From assembly GCA_001790855.1 (NCBI GenBank), contig MGDH01000012.1, positions 1 to 15,841 of the forward strand: a stretch of 15,841 bases of DNA, in the 5' to 3' direction. The position numbers and the translations under genes are program-made. Below the pieces are notes generated by a model, which was not told where the DNA came from, did not search any database, and saw only the letters and a program-made list of their open reading frames with translations. Source of the DNA: Candidatus Schekmanbacteria bacterium RIFCSPLOWO2_02_FULL_38_14 (GTDB lineage Bacteria; Schekmanbacteria; GWA2-38-11). Positions 1-7,555 of this stretch are shown one piece after another. Within the stretch, counting starts at the first letter, position 1, and the number at the start of each line of letters is the position of its first letter.

Positions 1-60
1 AAGTTCCACGAAAAAGGGGTTCCTGCCTTCAGGAGCATACTTCACAAGATTTGCAAATAG
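1..60 (+). CDS. Probable 3' end of a gene cut by the window edge
   Basis: Read from base 1, frame 1 is open for 19 codons and closes with TAG at 58-60. The encoded tail contains a stretch EKGVPAFRSI. This is reminiscent of the C-terminal edge of the CoA-binding part of ADP-forming acyl-CoA synthetases (G-[IV]-P-x-[FY]-x-S), but 19 residues are too few to assign a family. It lies convergent to the aldehyde oxidoreductase gene, with a palindromic repeat between them. The open frame could also be chance. Confidence 0.35.
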   Translation, partial: KFHEKGVPAFRSILHKICK

Positions 61-103
61 ATGGACCTGTACTTTCATATCACAAAAGCCCTTTGTTACC
101 GCC

Positions 104-210
104 TGTCATTGCGAGCGATAGCGAAGCAATCTCAAATCCCCCTCTATCCCCCTTTTCTAAAGGGGGAGGAAAGGGGGGATTGCTTCATCACTACGCTCCT
201 CGCAATGACA
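104..210. repeat. Nested palindromic intergenic repeat (GTCATTGCGAG type)
   Basis: The left arm starts TGTCATTGCGAGCGATAGCG and runs to about 133. The right arm, about 178-210, is its imperfect reverse complement and ends CGCAATGACA. Between them is a second palindrome of C-rich then G-rich runs (AATCCCCC... / ...GGGGGGATT) centred near 158. The whole could fold into one long hairpin. It lies between two convergent genes and may act as a bidirectional terminator. A single-arm copy lies at 5853-5881. Related repeats are common in intergenic DNA of many bacterial genomes. Confidence 0.85.
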
Positions 211-248
211 ATACCACTGCAAACTGTTTAATGAAACAAGTACACTAT

Positions 249-2078
249 TTACTCAAGCCCAAGTTCCCTGAGTTTTTCCTTTGTGGGAATGCCGTTCTGG
301 TCCCATCCCCGCAGTTTGTAATACTCATTTAACATTTCATCAAGGTGAACCACAAGCCCTTTGGACGGGCCCTCGGGCATTGGATCTTTTAGAAGGCGGT
401 CCGGTAGCGTATCATCCTTTCGCGAAAAGCCTGCCTTCACCATGAACTGCCTCTCGGCATTGAAAATCCGCTCGCCCGCCTTTTCAACTTCCTCGACCGT
501 GTATCCTGCGCCGGTAGCCGCATTCAGAAAGTTGCAGAACCCCTCGGGCGTTACCTCCAGCACGGGCCGCACGTAATAGCGGATCGCAAAGAAGTAGCAC
601 ACCCCAGAGGAATCTATCACTGATGACATATCCTGATGTATCTTAACAAGCCTGGGCTTGCCTTTCCATTCCTGGGGATCAACTATTGTTGGCACGCCGA
701 AGACCTCGAAGTAGGCTGTCTGGGCTCTCATATGTGATGCTCCGATGGGCGAGGTGGCATAGGCAAGCCCCATGCCCTGGATTCCCTGCGGATGGTATCC
801 GGCCAGATCCTGTTTCTTTGATACCATAGCAAGCTCGGGGTGCCCGTATTGCTCTGCCATCCTGTAGCTGCCCTGTGCCAGTATATCCCCAAAACCTTCC
901 CTGTACCCGGTTTTTCTGGTGAATTCAACAATGGCCTTCGCATCGCCCCATTTCAGTGGTTGTCCAATATCTTTTTCCGGCAAATACCCCCTGTCATAGA
1001 GTTCCATGGCGCAGGCAATGGCCGAGCCCATGGAAATTGTATCCATTCCAAGGTCATTACAGATATAGTTTGCCTTAATCACTGCCGCAAGGTTGTCGTT
1101 CAGGCAATCGGGACCGAAAGCGTAAATCGTTTCGTATTCGGGCCCCTCTCCCTCTCCCTCAAATTCAGGATCTTTAACCCTTGTTCCCCTGCCGCAGCCA
1201 ATCGGGCAATCGGCACAGTATTTCGGTTTTTCAAGGAAATTGTCTACCATGGTCTGGCTGCTTACCTTTTCCCACTTCTCCCATATGCTCTGCTGAAAAT
1301 TCTTTGTGGGGAGTATTCCAACCTTCTGGTTTGAGCCCACTGCGTAGGAAGTGCCGTACACGCGAAGCACAGGCGGGGAATCCTTGTTCGCCTCCTTGAA
1401 TTTGCTAAGGGCTCCTGCTCGGAGTTTATTGAATCCCTCCCCGTCATAGAGGGAAATGTCCCCTTCGCCGCGGACCACGACGGCCTTCAGGTTCTTTGAA
1501 CCCATCACGGCCCCCACACCCGAGCGCGCAGCCGACCTGTCCTTGTCATTCATCACTGCGGCAAAGAGCACAAGCCGTTCACCGGCAGGGCCGATGCAAG
1601 CAACCTTTGCCTCGGGTGATGTTTCGCCATTTAAAATGTCCGTTGTTTCGTTCACGGTCTTACCCCACAAGTGGCTTGCGGAGCGAAGTTCATATTTTCC
1701 ATTGCTAACCCAGAGATATACCGGCTTCTCGGAGCGGCCCGTGAATATGAAGGCGTCAAAGCCGGACTTTTTCATCTCCTTTGGGAATTTTCCCCCTGAA
1801 TTTGAACACGTTACGGAACCGGTGAGTGGAGATTTTGTCATTATCATATAACGCGCACCTGTTGGAACTCTTGTTCCTGTCAGGGGTCCCACAGCCATTA
1901 TCATCATATTTTCAGTGGAAAAGGGCTCAATGCGTGGGTCCAGTTCTTTGTTCAGATAATATATGCCAAGCCCTCTGCCTCCAATATAGTCCTTTGCAAC
2001 TTTTGGATCAAGTCTCTCTTCTTTTAGTGTGCCAGTGGTAAGATTTACTCTTAAAACCCGTCCTCTCCATCCGTGCAT
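249..2078 (-). CDS. Aldehyde:ferredoxin oxidoreductase (tungsten enzyme, AOR family)
   Basis: The 609-residue product matches the usual length of AOR-family enzymes, which oxidise aldehydes to carboxylic acids in the cytoplasm with ferredoxin as electron acceptor, using a tungstopterin cofactor and one [4Fe-4S] cluster. The N terminus (MHGWRGRVLRVNLTTG) and the YIGGRGLG segment near residue 31 are typical. Cluster ligands are visible as Cys288, Cys291 and Cys295 (C-x2-C-x3-C), with the fourth in the late DSSGVC motif. Pterin-binding type motifs are NDLGMD (about 341-346) and DSSGVC. The GPEYET signature is at 312-317. The start is supported by an AGAGG ribosome site about 6 bases upstream. 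The gene is visibly more GC-rich than its neighbours, which may indicate transfer. The substrate cannot be told from sequence. Confidence 0.96.
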   Translation of the reverse strand: MHGWRGRVLRVNLTTGTLKEERLDPKVAKDYIGGRGLGIYYLNKELDPRIEPFSTENMMIMAVGPLTGTRVPTGARYMIMTKSPLTGSVTCSNSGGKFPKEMKKSGFDAFIFTGRSEKPVYLWVSNGKYELRSASHLWGKTVNETTDILNGETSPEAKVACIGPAGERLVLFAAVMNDKDRSAARSGVGAVMGSKNLKAVVVRGEGDISLYDGEGFNKLRAGALSKFKEANKDSPPVLRVYGTSYAVGSNQKVGILPTKNFQQSIWEKWEKVSSQTMVDNFLEKPKYCADCPIGCGRGTRVKDPEFEGEGEGPEYETIYAFGPDCLNDNLAAVIKANYICNDLGMDTISMGSAIACAMELYDRGYLPEKDIGQPLKWGDAKAIVEFTRKTGYREGFGDILAQGSYRMAEQYGHPELAMVSKKQDLAGYHPQGIQGMGLAYATSPIGASHMRAQTAYFEVFGVPTIVDPQEWKGKPRLVKIHQDMSSVIDSSGVCYFFAIRYYVRPVLEVTPEGFCNFLNAATGAGYTVEEVEKAGERIFNAERQFMVKAGFSRKDDTLPDRLLKDPMPEGPSKGLVVHLDEMLNEYYKLRGWDQNGIPTKEKLRELGLE

Positions 2079-2213
2079 TGTACACCTCTTTATATTTTTT
2101 TATTGCTCTGCTCTTCTGTATATAGAGCATTGTTATCTGAAATGAATCCTTTTAAAAATTTATCGAATAAATACTTAACCCTTTATCAGATGTCAAGAAA
2201 TTGTAAGAGGCTT

Positions 2214-2286
2214 CTGAGAAACAGAGTTTTCTCAGCCTTCGTAGGACAGGCGCCTGCCTGCGGTAGGCAGGTCTCGCCTGTCCTAC
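2214..2286. repeat. Two hairpins upstream of the AOR gene, one a dispersed palindrome
   Basis: This lies in the 250-base gap between the AOR start and the zinc-ribbon gene. Bases 2214-2235 form a short hairpin (CTGAGAAA / TTTTCTCAG). Bases 2241-2286 are a near-perfect palindrome with outer arms GTAGGACAGGCG and CGCCTGTCCTAC and an inner GCCTGC/GGCAGG core. A second copy of the latter is at 13606-13645. The rest of the gap is AT-rich; apart from the AOR ribosome site I see nothing else in it. Confidence 0.8.
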
Positions 2287-2328
2287 TGGCTTTTTGGGGT
2301 CGTGTAAATCCAATATCAATAGGTTAAT

Positions 2329-2580
2329 TTACCCTTTACATCTTGGGCAGTAAAAGGCTGCGGTTTCAGGAGAGAAAAAGTCTATATCGCACTTGAGGCA
2401 GGTTAGAATCTTTATGCCATTTCTTTCCATCTCGCGCACGATGGTATAGTAGTAGATGCGATAACCACACTTGTAACAAAAAAGAGAAGACTCTCTCCCT
2501 TTCCCATCCCTTGCAATCATGGTGTTCCCGCATCTTAAGCAGGTAACATTTGCATCTATTTTATATAAAACTAAGGGCAT
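2329..2580 (-). CDS. Small double zinc-ribbon protein of unknown function
   Basis: The 83-residue product has eight cysteines in four C-x2-C knuckles: Cys14/17, Cys35/38, Cys61/64 and Cys78/81. They pair naturally into two zinc ribbons joined by a Tyr-rich segment (about 39-46). No enzyme motif, signal peptide or membrane segment is present. A cytoplasmic zinc-binding role, possibly nucleic-acid or protein binding, is inference. No strong Shine-Dalgarno sequence precedes the ATG. The gene stands alone between the AOR gene and a lipoprotein gene on the same strand. The cysteine pattern makes it very likely to be real, but I do not recognise a named family. Confidence 0.75.
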   Translation of the reverse strand: MPLVLYKIDANVTCLRCGNTMIARDGKGRESSLFCYKCGYRIYYYTIVREMERNGIKILTCLKCDIDFFSPETAAFYCPRCKG

Positions 2581-2662
2581 AGCTTTTATCCAACCATCTA
2601 TTTTTCAAAATATGCATTTTTCCTGTTTTGTAAATAGGAAAATTACTAATCGCTCAATAGCT

Positions 2663-2683
2663 GTCAGCTTTCAGCTCTCAGCT
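2663..2683. repeat. Three tandem 7-base repeats (NTCAGCT)
   Basis: GTCAGCT, TTCAGCT and CTCAGCT follow each other without a gap in the spacer between the zinc-ribbon and lipoprotein genes. It is a short degenerate minisatellite with no evident function. Confidence 0.7.
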
Positions 2684-2742
2684 AACTTGAAACTTGAAGC
2701 AAAAATATCAACCCTCAACCTCTTGACCCCTTTACCTACTTA

Positions 2743-3072
2743 CTATCTGAAAAATTCCCAACCTGCAAATTTCCATTTTCCGTCAGGTTCTTTTCTATAA
2801 TACATTCTTATATTTTCTTTTTTGTAATAGGATTTTTTTAACTTAATTTCAACCTTGAAAGCCCCCTCTTCTTTATAAATCCTCTGAATCCAGTAACCTG
2901 AAGACTTGCTAAGTTCCCATTCAGTCCTTGGAAGGTTTGTTGTCGGGTTAATTTTTTGGAGTGATTTAAAATCCTCTTCAATTCTTTCCTTGGGAGGCTT
3001 TTCGCAAGCAATGAGTAAAGGCAGCAACAGAAAAAGAAATAAAAAGTATTTTAAATTGCCCGAGCTTTTCAT
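2743..3072 (-). CDS. Small hypothetical lipoprotein
   Basis: The 109-residue product starts with a basic n-region and a Leu/Phe-rich hydrophobic core (about residues 8-20), then a lipobox LIAC with the lipidation site at Cys23. The remaining ~85 residues are soluble, rich in Lys and Glu, and end in a compact YRKEPDGKWKFAGWEFF region. This indicates signal peptidase II processing and anchoring to a membrane, with the mature part outside the cytoplasm. The start is supported by an AAGGAG ribosome site 8 bases upstream. I do not recognise the mature domain. The final segment resembles small beta-rich domains of lumazine-binding/NTF2-like lipoproteins only loosely. Confidence 0.8.
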   Translation of the reverse strand: MKSSGNLKYFLFLFLLLPLLIACEKPPKERIEEDFKSLQKINPTTNLPRTEWELSKSSGYWIQRIYKEEGAFKVEIKLKKSYYKKENIRMYYRKEPDGKWKFAGWEFFR

Positions 3073-3171
3073 CAGATTATCTCCTTAAAAGAAAATTTAG
3101 TGTATAAAGTTTCTTTAATATATTGAAATTATTTAAAAAGTCAATAAGTTCCCGTTATTCAAAAAGTGTCA

Positions 3172-3237
3172 GCAGGCAAGGTAGCCTGCGGAGTTCGGTA
3201 AAAGAATCCTGTAGCTGTAGAGCAAAGCTCTGCTCTA
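3172..3237. repeat. Pair of repeat hairpins upstream of bioB
   Basis: The 275-base gap between the divergent lipoprotein gene and bioB holds one hairpin at 3172-3189 (GCAGGC/GCCTGC). A second lies at 3219-3236 (AGAGCA/TGCTCT), inside a GTAGCTG-AGAGC motif that recurs at 7691-7713. A TATAAT hexamer at 3277-3282 could be the -10 of a bioB promoter, but I see no good -35. No convincing biotin-repressor operator is visible. Confidence 0.6.
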
Positions 3238-3347
3238 AGAATGAATCAAGGGGCAAGGGAGAGGTTTTCTTTATATTATAATCTTGAAGAAACTGGACAT
3301 TTTTGATAAGCAGGTAAAAATTAAGATTGCAAGGGAGTGGAATAAAG

Positions 3348-4328
3348 GTGAAAGACTTTTGCTTTAAATTAAAAAACAAAGTGCTCTCAGGAGGCGAAAT
3401 CTACTTTGAGGAAGCACTGGAATTAATTAAACTGGACGGACCCCAAATCTTTGACCTTTTGGCTTGCGCCAACTGGATAAGGCATACATATAAAAAGGGA
3501 AAAATCATATTCTGCTCCATTGTCAATGCAAAATGCGGAGGATGTTCTGAGGACTGTGCATTTTGTTCCCAGTCTGTTCATTATCAGACAAATATTAATT
3601 CCTACCCTTTGCTTTCTGCTGATGAAATAGTTAACAGCGCAAAGGAGGCTTTTAAATATGGTGCTACGGAGTTTTCAATTGTAACAAGCGGGAGAGGCGT
3701 AGAAGAGGAAAAGGAGATATCGCGCCTTGAGGAAACTTTTTCTAAATTCAATGAAACCCTGCAAATCCCTGTGTGTGCTTCGCTTGGGTTTTTAGATATT
3801 GATACAGCTTTAAGGTTTAAAAAAGCAGGGCTTGAAAATTACCATCATAATCTTGAAACATCTGAAAGCTTTTTTAAGAATATCTGCTCAACCCATTCCT
3901 ATAGAGAAAGCGTTGAAACAGTAAGGATTGCCAAAAAGACTGGCTTCAGGGTCTGTTCAGGAGGAATTTTTGGAATGGGAGAGACACTGCAACAAAGAGT
4001 TGAACTGGCTTTTACTTTAAGAGAGCTTGATGTTGACTGCATACCAATGAATTTTTTAAACCCGATTCCCGGAACACCTCTTGAAAACATGCCTCCAATG
4101 AAACCGCTTGAAATATTAAAGACCATTGCAGTTTATCGCTTTATTCTGCAGCAGAAGGATATAATCATCTGTGGGGGAAGGGAAATCAACCTGCGTGATT
4201 TGCAGTCTTTTATGTTTGTTGCAGGCGCTAACGGAACAATGCTTGGCAATTACCTGACAACAAAGGGAAGGGCAGCGCAAGAAGATATGCAGATGATTAA
4301 GGATTTAGAGCTTGAAGCGACAAAATGA
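3348..4328 (+). CDS. bioB: Biotin synthase
   Basis: This radical SAM enzyme inserts sulfur into dethiobiotin, the last step of biotin synthesis. The radical SAM motif C-SED-C-AF-C is at Cys66/70/73 (numbering from the GTG start). The second, [2Fe-2S], cluster has its expected ligands in CASLGFL, RVCSGGIFGMGE and the Arg of GREINLRD. The substrate-site region YHHNLETS matches the family YNHNL motif. The length of 326 residues is normal. I chose GTG at 3348 because AAGGGAG lies about 10 bases upstream; a TTG at 3327 would add seven residues without a ribosome site. bioA follows 101 bases downstream on the same strand, so the two are probably co-transcribed. bioF and bioD are not in the window. 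Confidence 0.97.
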   Translation: MKDFCFKLKNKVLSGGEIYFEEALELIKLDGPQIFDLLACANWIRHTYKKGKIIFCSIVNAKCGGCSEDCAFCSQSVHYQTNINSYPLLSADEIVNSAKEAFKYGATEFSIVTSGRGVEEEKEISRLEETFSKFNETLQIPVCASLGFLDIDTALRFKKAGLENYHHNLETSESFFKNICSTHSYRESVETVRIAKKTGFRVCSGGIFGMGETLQQRVELAFTLRELDVDCIPMNFLNPIPGTPLENMPPMKPLEILKTIAVYRFILQQKDIIICGGREINLRDLQSFMFVAGANGTMLGNYLTTKGRAAQEDMQMIKDLELEATK

Positions 4329-4429
4329 TACTTTTTCAACAAGATATTAGAGCTGTTATTAACAGGTTTTAAGGAGATGTTTCAACAGGTTTTTAAACAA
4401 GTTTTCAATAAAACAGGGAAAAGGAGAAG

Positions 4430-5803
4430 ATGTCTGTAAATAAAGAAAAAATAAATAATAAAGCTGAACTTGAAAGTGATGACAAACAGCATATCTGGCA
4501 CCCTTTTACCCAGATGAAGGAATATATTGAAGAGAAGCCTCTTATTATTGAAGAAGGAGAGGGGGTTTATTTAAAAGACATTTACGGGAATTCATATATT
4601 GATGGTGTTTCATCCCTGTGGGTAACAACACATGGCCACAGGAAAAAAGAGATTGATGATGCAATCATCAGGCAGATAAAAAAAATCTCCCATTCAACAC
4701 TTCTCGGACTTGCAAATACTCCGGCAATAAACTTAGCAAAAAAACTTATCCAGATAGTGCCTCAAGGATTAGAAAAAGTTTTTTTTTCTGATAACGGCTC
4801 TACGGCAGTTGAGATAAGCTTAAAAATTGCCTTCCAGTACTGGCAGCAGAAGGGAGAAAAATATAAAAGCAAAACAAGGTTTGCTTCTTTAAAAAACGCC
4901 TATCACGGAGATACTCTCGGCGCGGTAAGCGTTGGAGGGATAGACCTGTTCCATAATATCTACAGCCCGTTGCTCTTCAGGACATTTAAAGCCAAATCCC
5001 CTTATTGTTACAGATGCGAAGATGGATTGAGCTATCCTGATTGCAAACTTTTCTGCGCTAAGGATTTAGAAGAAATTTTAAAAAATAACAGCTCTGAAAT
5101 TGCGGCTTTAATAATTGAGCCAATGGTTCAGGCAGCAGGGGGTATGATTGTCTTTCCGAAGGGGTATCTGAAAAAGGCAAGAGAGCTCTGCACAAAATAT
5201 AATGTACTGATGATAACTGATGAGGTGGCAACAGGGTTTGGAAGGACAGGCAAAATGTTTGCCTGCGAGCATGAAAAAATAGCTCCTGATATTATGGCTG
5301 TTGCAAAGGGGATAACAGGAGGCTACCTGCCTCTGGCAGTAACTATTACTACAAAAGAGATATACAATGCTTTTTTAGGAGAATACAGAGAATTAAAAAC
5401 TTTCTTTCATGGCCACACATACACAGGAAACCCACTTGCCTGCGCTGCAGCATTAGCCTCTTTAAAAATCTTTGAAGATGAAAAAGTATTGGATAATCTT
5501 CAGGTGAAGATTTCATATCTCAAGGAAAGACTCCAGAGTTTTTATGAACTGCCCGGTGTTGGTGATATCCGCCAGTGCGGGTTTATTACAGGAATTGAGC
5601 TTGTAAAAAACAAAGCCTCAAAAGAATATTATCCACTGGAGGAAAAAATCGGGGTTAAGGTAATAATGGAGGCAAGAAAAAGGGGTGTAATCCTGCGGCC
5701 CCTTGGGAATGTGATTGTCCTGATGCCACCGCTCTCTATATCCCAAAACGAACTCAGACAGCTTGTTGATGTGACATATGAAGCGATTAAGGCTGTGAGT
5801 TAG
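4430..5803 (+). CDS. bioA: Adenosylmethionine-8-amino-7-oxononanoate aminotransferase
   Basis: This PLP-dependent class III aminotransferase makes 7,8-diaminopelargonate from 8-amino-7-oxononanoate (KAPA), normally using S-adenosylmethionine as amino donor. The early WHPFTQM motif (about 23-29) is a BioA hallmark. Cofactor residues visible are the phosphate-binding DNGSTAVE (121-128), YHG (158-160), Asp264 in TDEVATGFGR, and the Schiff-base lysine Lys293 in AKGITGGYLPL. HGHTYTGNPLA near residue 330 is also typical. A four-cysteine insertion (Cys193, 196, 205, 209) in PYCYRC...PDCKLFC resembles that of some BioA subgroups and could bind a metal. The length, 457 residues, is normal. The start follows AAAGGAGA with a rather short spacer. 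It sits behind bioB, consistent with a biotin operon. Confidence 0.97.
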   Translation: MSVNKEKINNKAELESDDKQHIWHPFTQMKEYIEEKPLIIEEGEGVYLKDIYGNSYIDGVSSLWVTTHGHRKKEIDDAIIRQIKKISHSTLLGLANTPAINLAKKLIQIVPQGLEKVFFSDNGSTAVEISLKIAFQYWQQKGEKYKSKTRFASLKNAYHGDTLGAVSVGGIDLFHNIYSPLLFRTFKAKSPYCYRCEDGLSYPDCKLFCAKDLEEILKNNSSEIAALIIEPMVQAAGGMIVFPKGYLKKARELCTKYNVLMITDEVATGFGRTGKMFACEHEKIAPDIMAVAKGITGGYLPLAVTITTKEIYNAFLGEYRELKTFFHGHTYTGNPLACAAALASLKIFEDEKVLDNLQVKISYLKERLQSFYELPGVGDIRQCGFITGIELVKNKASKEYYPLEEKIGVKVIMEARKRGVILRPLGNVIVLMPPLSISQNELRQLVDVTYEAIKAVS

Positions 5804-5852
5804 GCGGCAAAGGGGTTTTTGCATGGAGCATGGAGACAGAAAGATCCCTCTT

Positions 5853-5881
5853 TGTCATTGCGAGCAAAGCGAAGCAATCTC
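5853..5881. repeat. Single-arm copy of the GTCATTGCGAG repeat
   Basis: TGTCATTGCGAGCAAAGCGA followed by AGCAATCTC matches the left arm of the palindrome at 104-133 apart from a short difference in the middle. The opposite arm is absent. It lies in the bioA to QueG-like spacer (5804-5922), which otherwise holds only AT-rich sequence. Confidence 0.8.
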
Positions 5882-5922
5882 GTTTGACATAAAGAAAATT
5901 TTTTAATAATAATCAAACTCCT

Positions 5923-6600
5923 ATGGAAAAGAAAAATTATGATGATTTAAAAGAGATAGCACTTCGCGAGGATATGAGCCTTTTTGGTGTAGCTGACCTT
6001 GGCGGGATAAGGCAGACCTTTCATTCTTCAATAGAAAATGTTGCAAAAGACCTTTCCTTTGGTATTTCCTTTGGCTTTCATTTGTCAGAGTCAATTTTGG
6101 ATGGGATTATTGACAAGCCTACTCTTATCTACAAGCATCACTACAAGGCTGTAAATTACAGGCTTGACCAAGTAGCCTTAAAGGTTGTGAAATTTATTCA
6201 GGATAATGGTTTTAATGCCTTTCCAATACCTGCATCGCAGACAATTGACTGGGAGAACCAATTGGGACATCTTTCACACAAGCTTGTGGCAAAATTTGCA
6301 GGGCTTGGTTTTATTGGAAGGTCAAGCCTTCTTGTAAATCCTGAGCATGGTGCAAAGGTGAGGTATGTAACGATTCTAACTGACCTTCCCCTTGAGGCAA
6401 ATAAACCACTTGAGATTGATTGCAAGGAATGCAAAAAATGCATTGAAGCTTGCCCTGCACAGGCGATTACTATGGAAGAGTATGATAAGGCAAAATGCAC
6501 TGAGAAGCTGAAGGAGTTTTCAAAGGAGAGAGGAATCGGAGTCTATATCTGCGGGGTTTGTGTGAGGGAGTGTAAGGGAAAAGTGAATAGTGGTCAGTGA
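5923..6600 (+). CDS. QueG-like double [4Fe-4S] cluster protein
   Basis: The 225-residue product resembles the core of epoxyqueuosine reductase (QueG) and its short relatives. A central GLGFIGRSSLLVNP segment (127-140) and ILTDLPL (151-157) match the QueG pattern. A ferredoxin module follows, with Cys167/170/173/177 (C-x2-C-x2-C-x3-CP) and a second set at Cys192, 210, 213 and 217, enough for two [4Fe-4S] clusters. Canonical QueG is longer and uses cobalamin to reduce epoxyqueuosine in tRNA. This protein has no HEAT-repeat tail, so a different redox role is possible. No clear ribosome site precedes the ATG. The last few residues (VNSGQ) are encoded by a short repeat shared with 10008-10024. Confidence 0.8.
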   Translation: MEKKNYDDLKEIALREDMSLFGVADLGGIRQTFHSSIENVAKDLSFGISFGFHLSESILDGIIDKPTLIYKHHYKAVNYRLDQVALKVVKFIQDNGFNAFPIPASQTIDWENQLGHLSHKLVAKFAGLGFIGRSSLLVNPEHGAKVRYVTILTDLPLEANKPLEIDCKECKKCIEACPAQAITMEEYDKAKCTEKLKEFSKERGIGVYICGVCVRECKGKVNSGQ

Positions 6601-6709
6601 ACAGTGAATAGTTTTTTATAAAAGAGTTTTAGGTTTCAATATTTTAATTGCAACTATCTGATTATTCATCTATATTTTAATATGAAAATTTTAAAAAGAA
6701 AAAAAGTTC

Positions 6710-6732
6710 AGTATAAAGTTAAACTCTATACT
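6710..6732. promoter_or_regulatory. Inverted repeat over a probable promoter of the toxin-antitoxin-like pair
   Basis: AGTATAAAGTT (6710-6720) and AACTCTATACT (6722-6732) form 11-base arms with one mismatch and a 1-base spacer. The right arm contains TATACT, a possible -10 element. It starts 43 bases upstream of the first gene of the pair. The arrangement suggests an operator for autoregulation, but this is inference. Confidence 0.4.
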
Positions 6733-6752
6733 AAATTTATTATGAGTTAAAA

Positions 6753-6950
6753 ATGAAAAGAATCTGGATTAATAAATCATCATCTTTTAAAGCTGCAAAT
6801 CAGTTTGATATTAATTATTACCTTTCTATGTCTTCTTTGGAAAGGCTGGAGACCATGCAGTTTTTAAGAGAAATTGCCTTTAAGATAAAAAATTTGAAAT
6901 ATGGCAAAAATAGAAAAGGATTACGAAGAGTTATTAAGATTATTCAATAA
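6753..6950 (+). CDS. Small protein paired with a nucleotidyltransferase, antitoxin-like
   Basis: The 65-residue product is basic, with an N-terminal KRIWINKSSSF, a central DINYYLSMSSLERLETMQFL and a Lys/Arg-rich end (NRKGLRRVIKIIQ). Small proteins of this general form are often encoded just before minimal nucleotidyltransferases, and the sequence reads as a genuine protein, not a shadow frame. Its last 50 bases overlap the start of the next gene in another frame, which suggests translational coupling. An antitoxin or partner role is inferred from context. The Shine-Dalgarno sequence is weak (GAG about 7 bases upstream). Confidence 0.65.
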   Translation: MKRIWINKSSSFKAANQFDINYYLSMSSLERLETMQFLREIAFKIKNLKYGKNRKGLRRVIKIIQ

Positions 6951-7368
6951 ACACAGAGTAAGGTATTGTATAGTCGGTGCCTTTGCTGTTGCCTTTTATG
7001 CAGTTCCTCGATACACGAAAGATATTGACATCTTTGTGGAACCTTCTGAAAAAAATGCTCACAATATATTGGAAGCGCTTAACGAATTTGGTTTTGAAAC
7101 CTTAAAGCTTTCTATTGAAGATTTCAATCGGAAAGGAAAGATTATACAGCTCGGATATGAGCCAGTAAGAATAGATATTATTACTTCAATTGAAGGGTGT
7201 GCTTTTGATAAGGTATGGAAAAATAGGAAAACAGGGATGTACGGAGAAGAAAGAGTTTGCTTCATTGGATTGGATGAATTGATAAGGAATAAACAAGCCT
7301 TAAAACGGAAGCAGGATAAAGCAGATATTGATATTTTATTGATTGCAAAAAGACCAAGAAAGAAATAG
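6901..7368 (+). CDS. Minimal nucleotidyltransferase, toxin-like
   Basis: The 155-residue product has the DNA polymerase beta-type nucleotidyltransferase motif, VGAFA (25-29) followed by RYTKDIDIFV. The metal-binding aspartates are Asp41 and Asp43, and a third carboxylate is Asp92 in VRIDII. The C terminus has DKADIDILL, typical of AbiEii/MNT-related and DUF6036-like families. Some relatives act as toxins that transfer nucleotides to RNA or proteins; others have unknown roles. The ATG at 6901 lies inside the preceding small gene, so the pair is probably one operon. No C-terminal extension beyond the catalytic domain is present. Function as a toxin is not shown by the sequence. Confidence 0.8.
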   Translation: MAKIEKDYEELLRLFNKHRVRYCIVGAFAVAFYAVPRYTKDIDIFVEPSEKNAHNILEALNEFGFETLKLSIEDFNRKGKIIQLGYEPVRIDIITSIEGCAFDKVWKNRKTGMYGEERVCFIGLDELIRNKQALKRKQDKADIDILLIAKRPRKK

Positions 7369-7400
7369 AAAGTTTCAAACCAGAAACTCCAAAGAATTTC

Positions 7401-7428
7401 TTGACAAAAAAATTAAAGCTGTTATAGT
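7401..7428 (+). promoter_or_regulatory. Sigma-70-type promoter candidate
   Basis: A perfect TTGACA (7401-7406) is followed after 16 bases by TATAGT (7423-7428). It lies just after the nucleotidyltransferase gene and reads toward the DUF1566 gene at 7812, giving a long leader that would include the terminator hairpin at 7604-7657. Confidence 0.5.
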
Positions 7429-7539
7429 TAGGTCAAAAATAACACACTGCAAGCAATAAGATTGTTTCAAAATAAGTTTACTATTTGATTTTCTTTGCAA
7501 GGAACAGAAATAAATCCTGTTCATGTTAAGGAGCAAAAA

Positions 7540-7555
7540 TGGCATACTTCTTGCA
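7540..7555 (+). promoter_or_regulatory. Sigma-54 (RpoN) promoter candidate
   Basis: TGGCATACTTCTTGCA matches the -24/-12 consensus TGGCAC-R-N4-TTGCW at all but one specified base, with GG at 7541-7542 and GC at 7553-7554. Transcription would start near 7565-7567, inside a (GACA)4 tract at 7558-7573. Sigma-54 promoters need an enhancer-binding activator, so the downstream transcript would be signal-dependent. Confidence 0.6.

Noticed and set aside
51-332. Plus-strand open frame through the left intergenic repeat
   Set aside because: It is made largely of the palindromic repeat and the antisense end of the AOR gene, has no ribosome site and does not read as protein.
4329-4429. Biotin repressor operator between bioB and bioA
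   Set aside because: AACAGGTTTT is present twice as a direct repeat (4361-4370 and 4384-4393), but there is no dyad resembling the BirA site.
7371-7388. Hairpin AGTTTC/GAAACT as a terminator after the nucleotidyltransferase
   Set aside because: The stem is short and AT-rich and has no T run after it.
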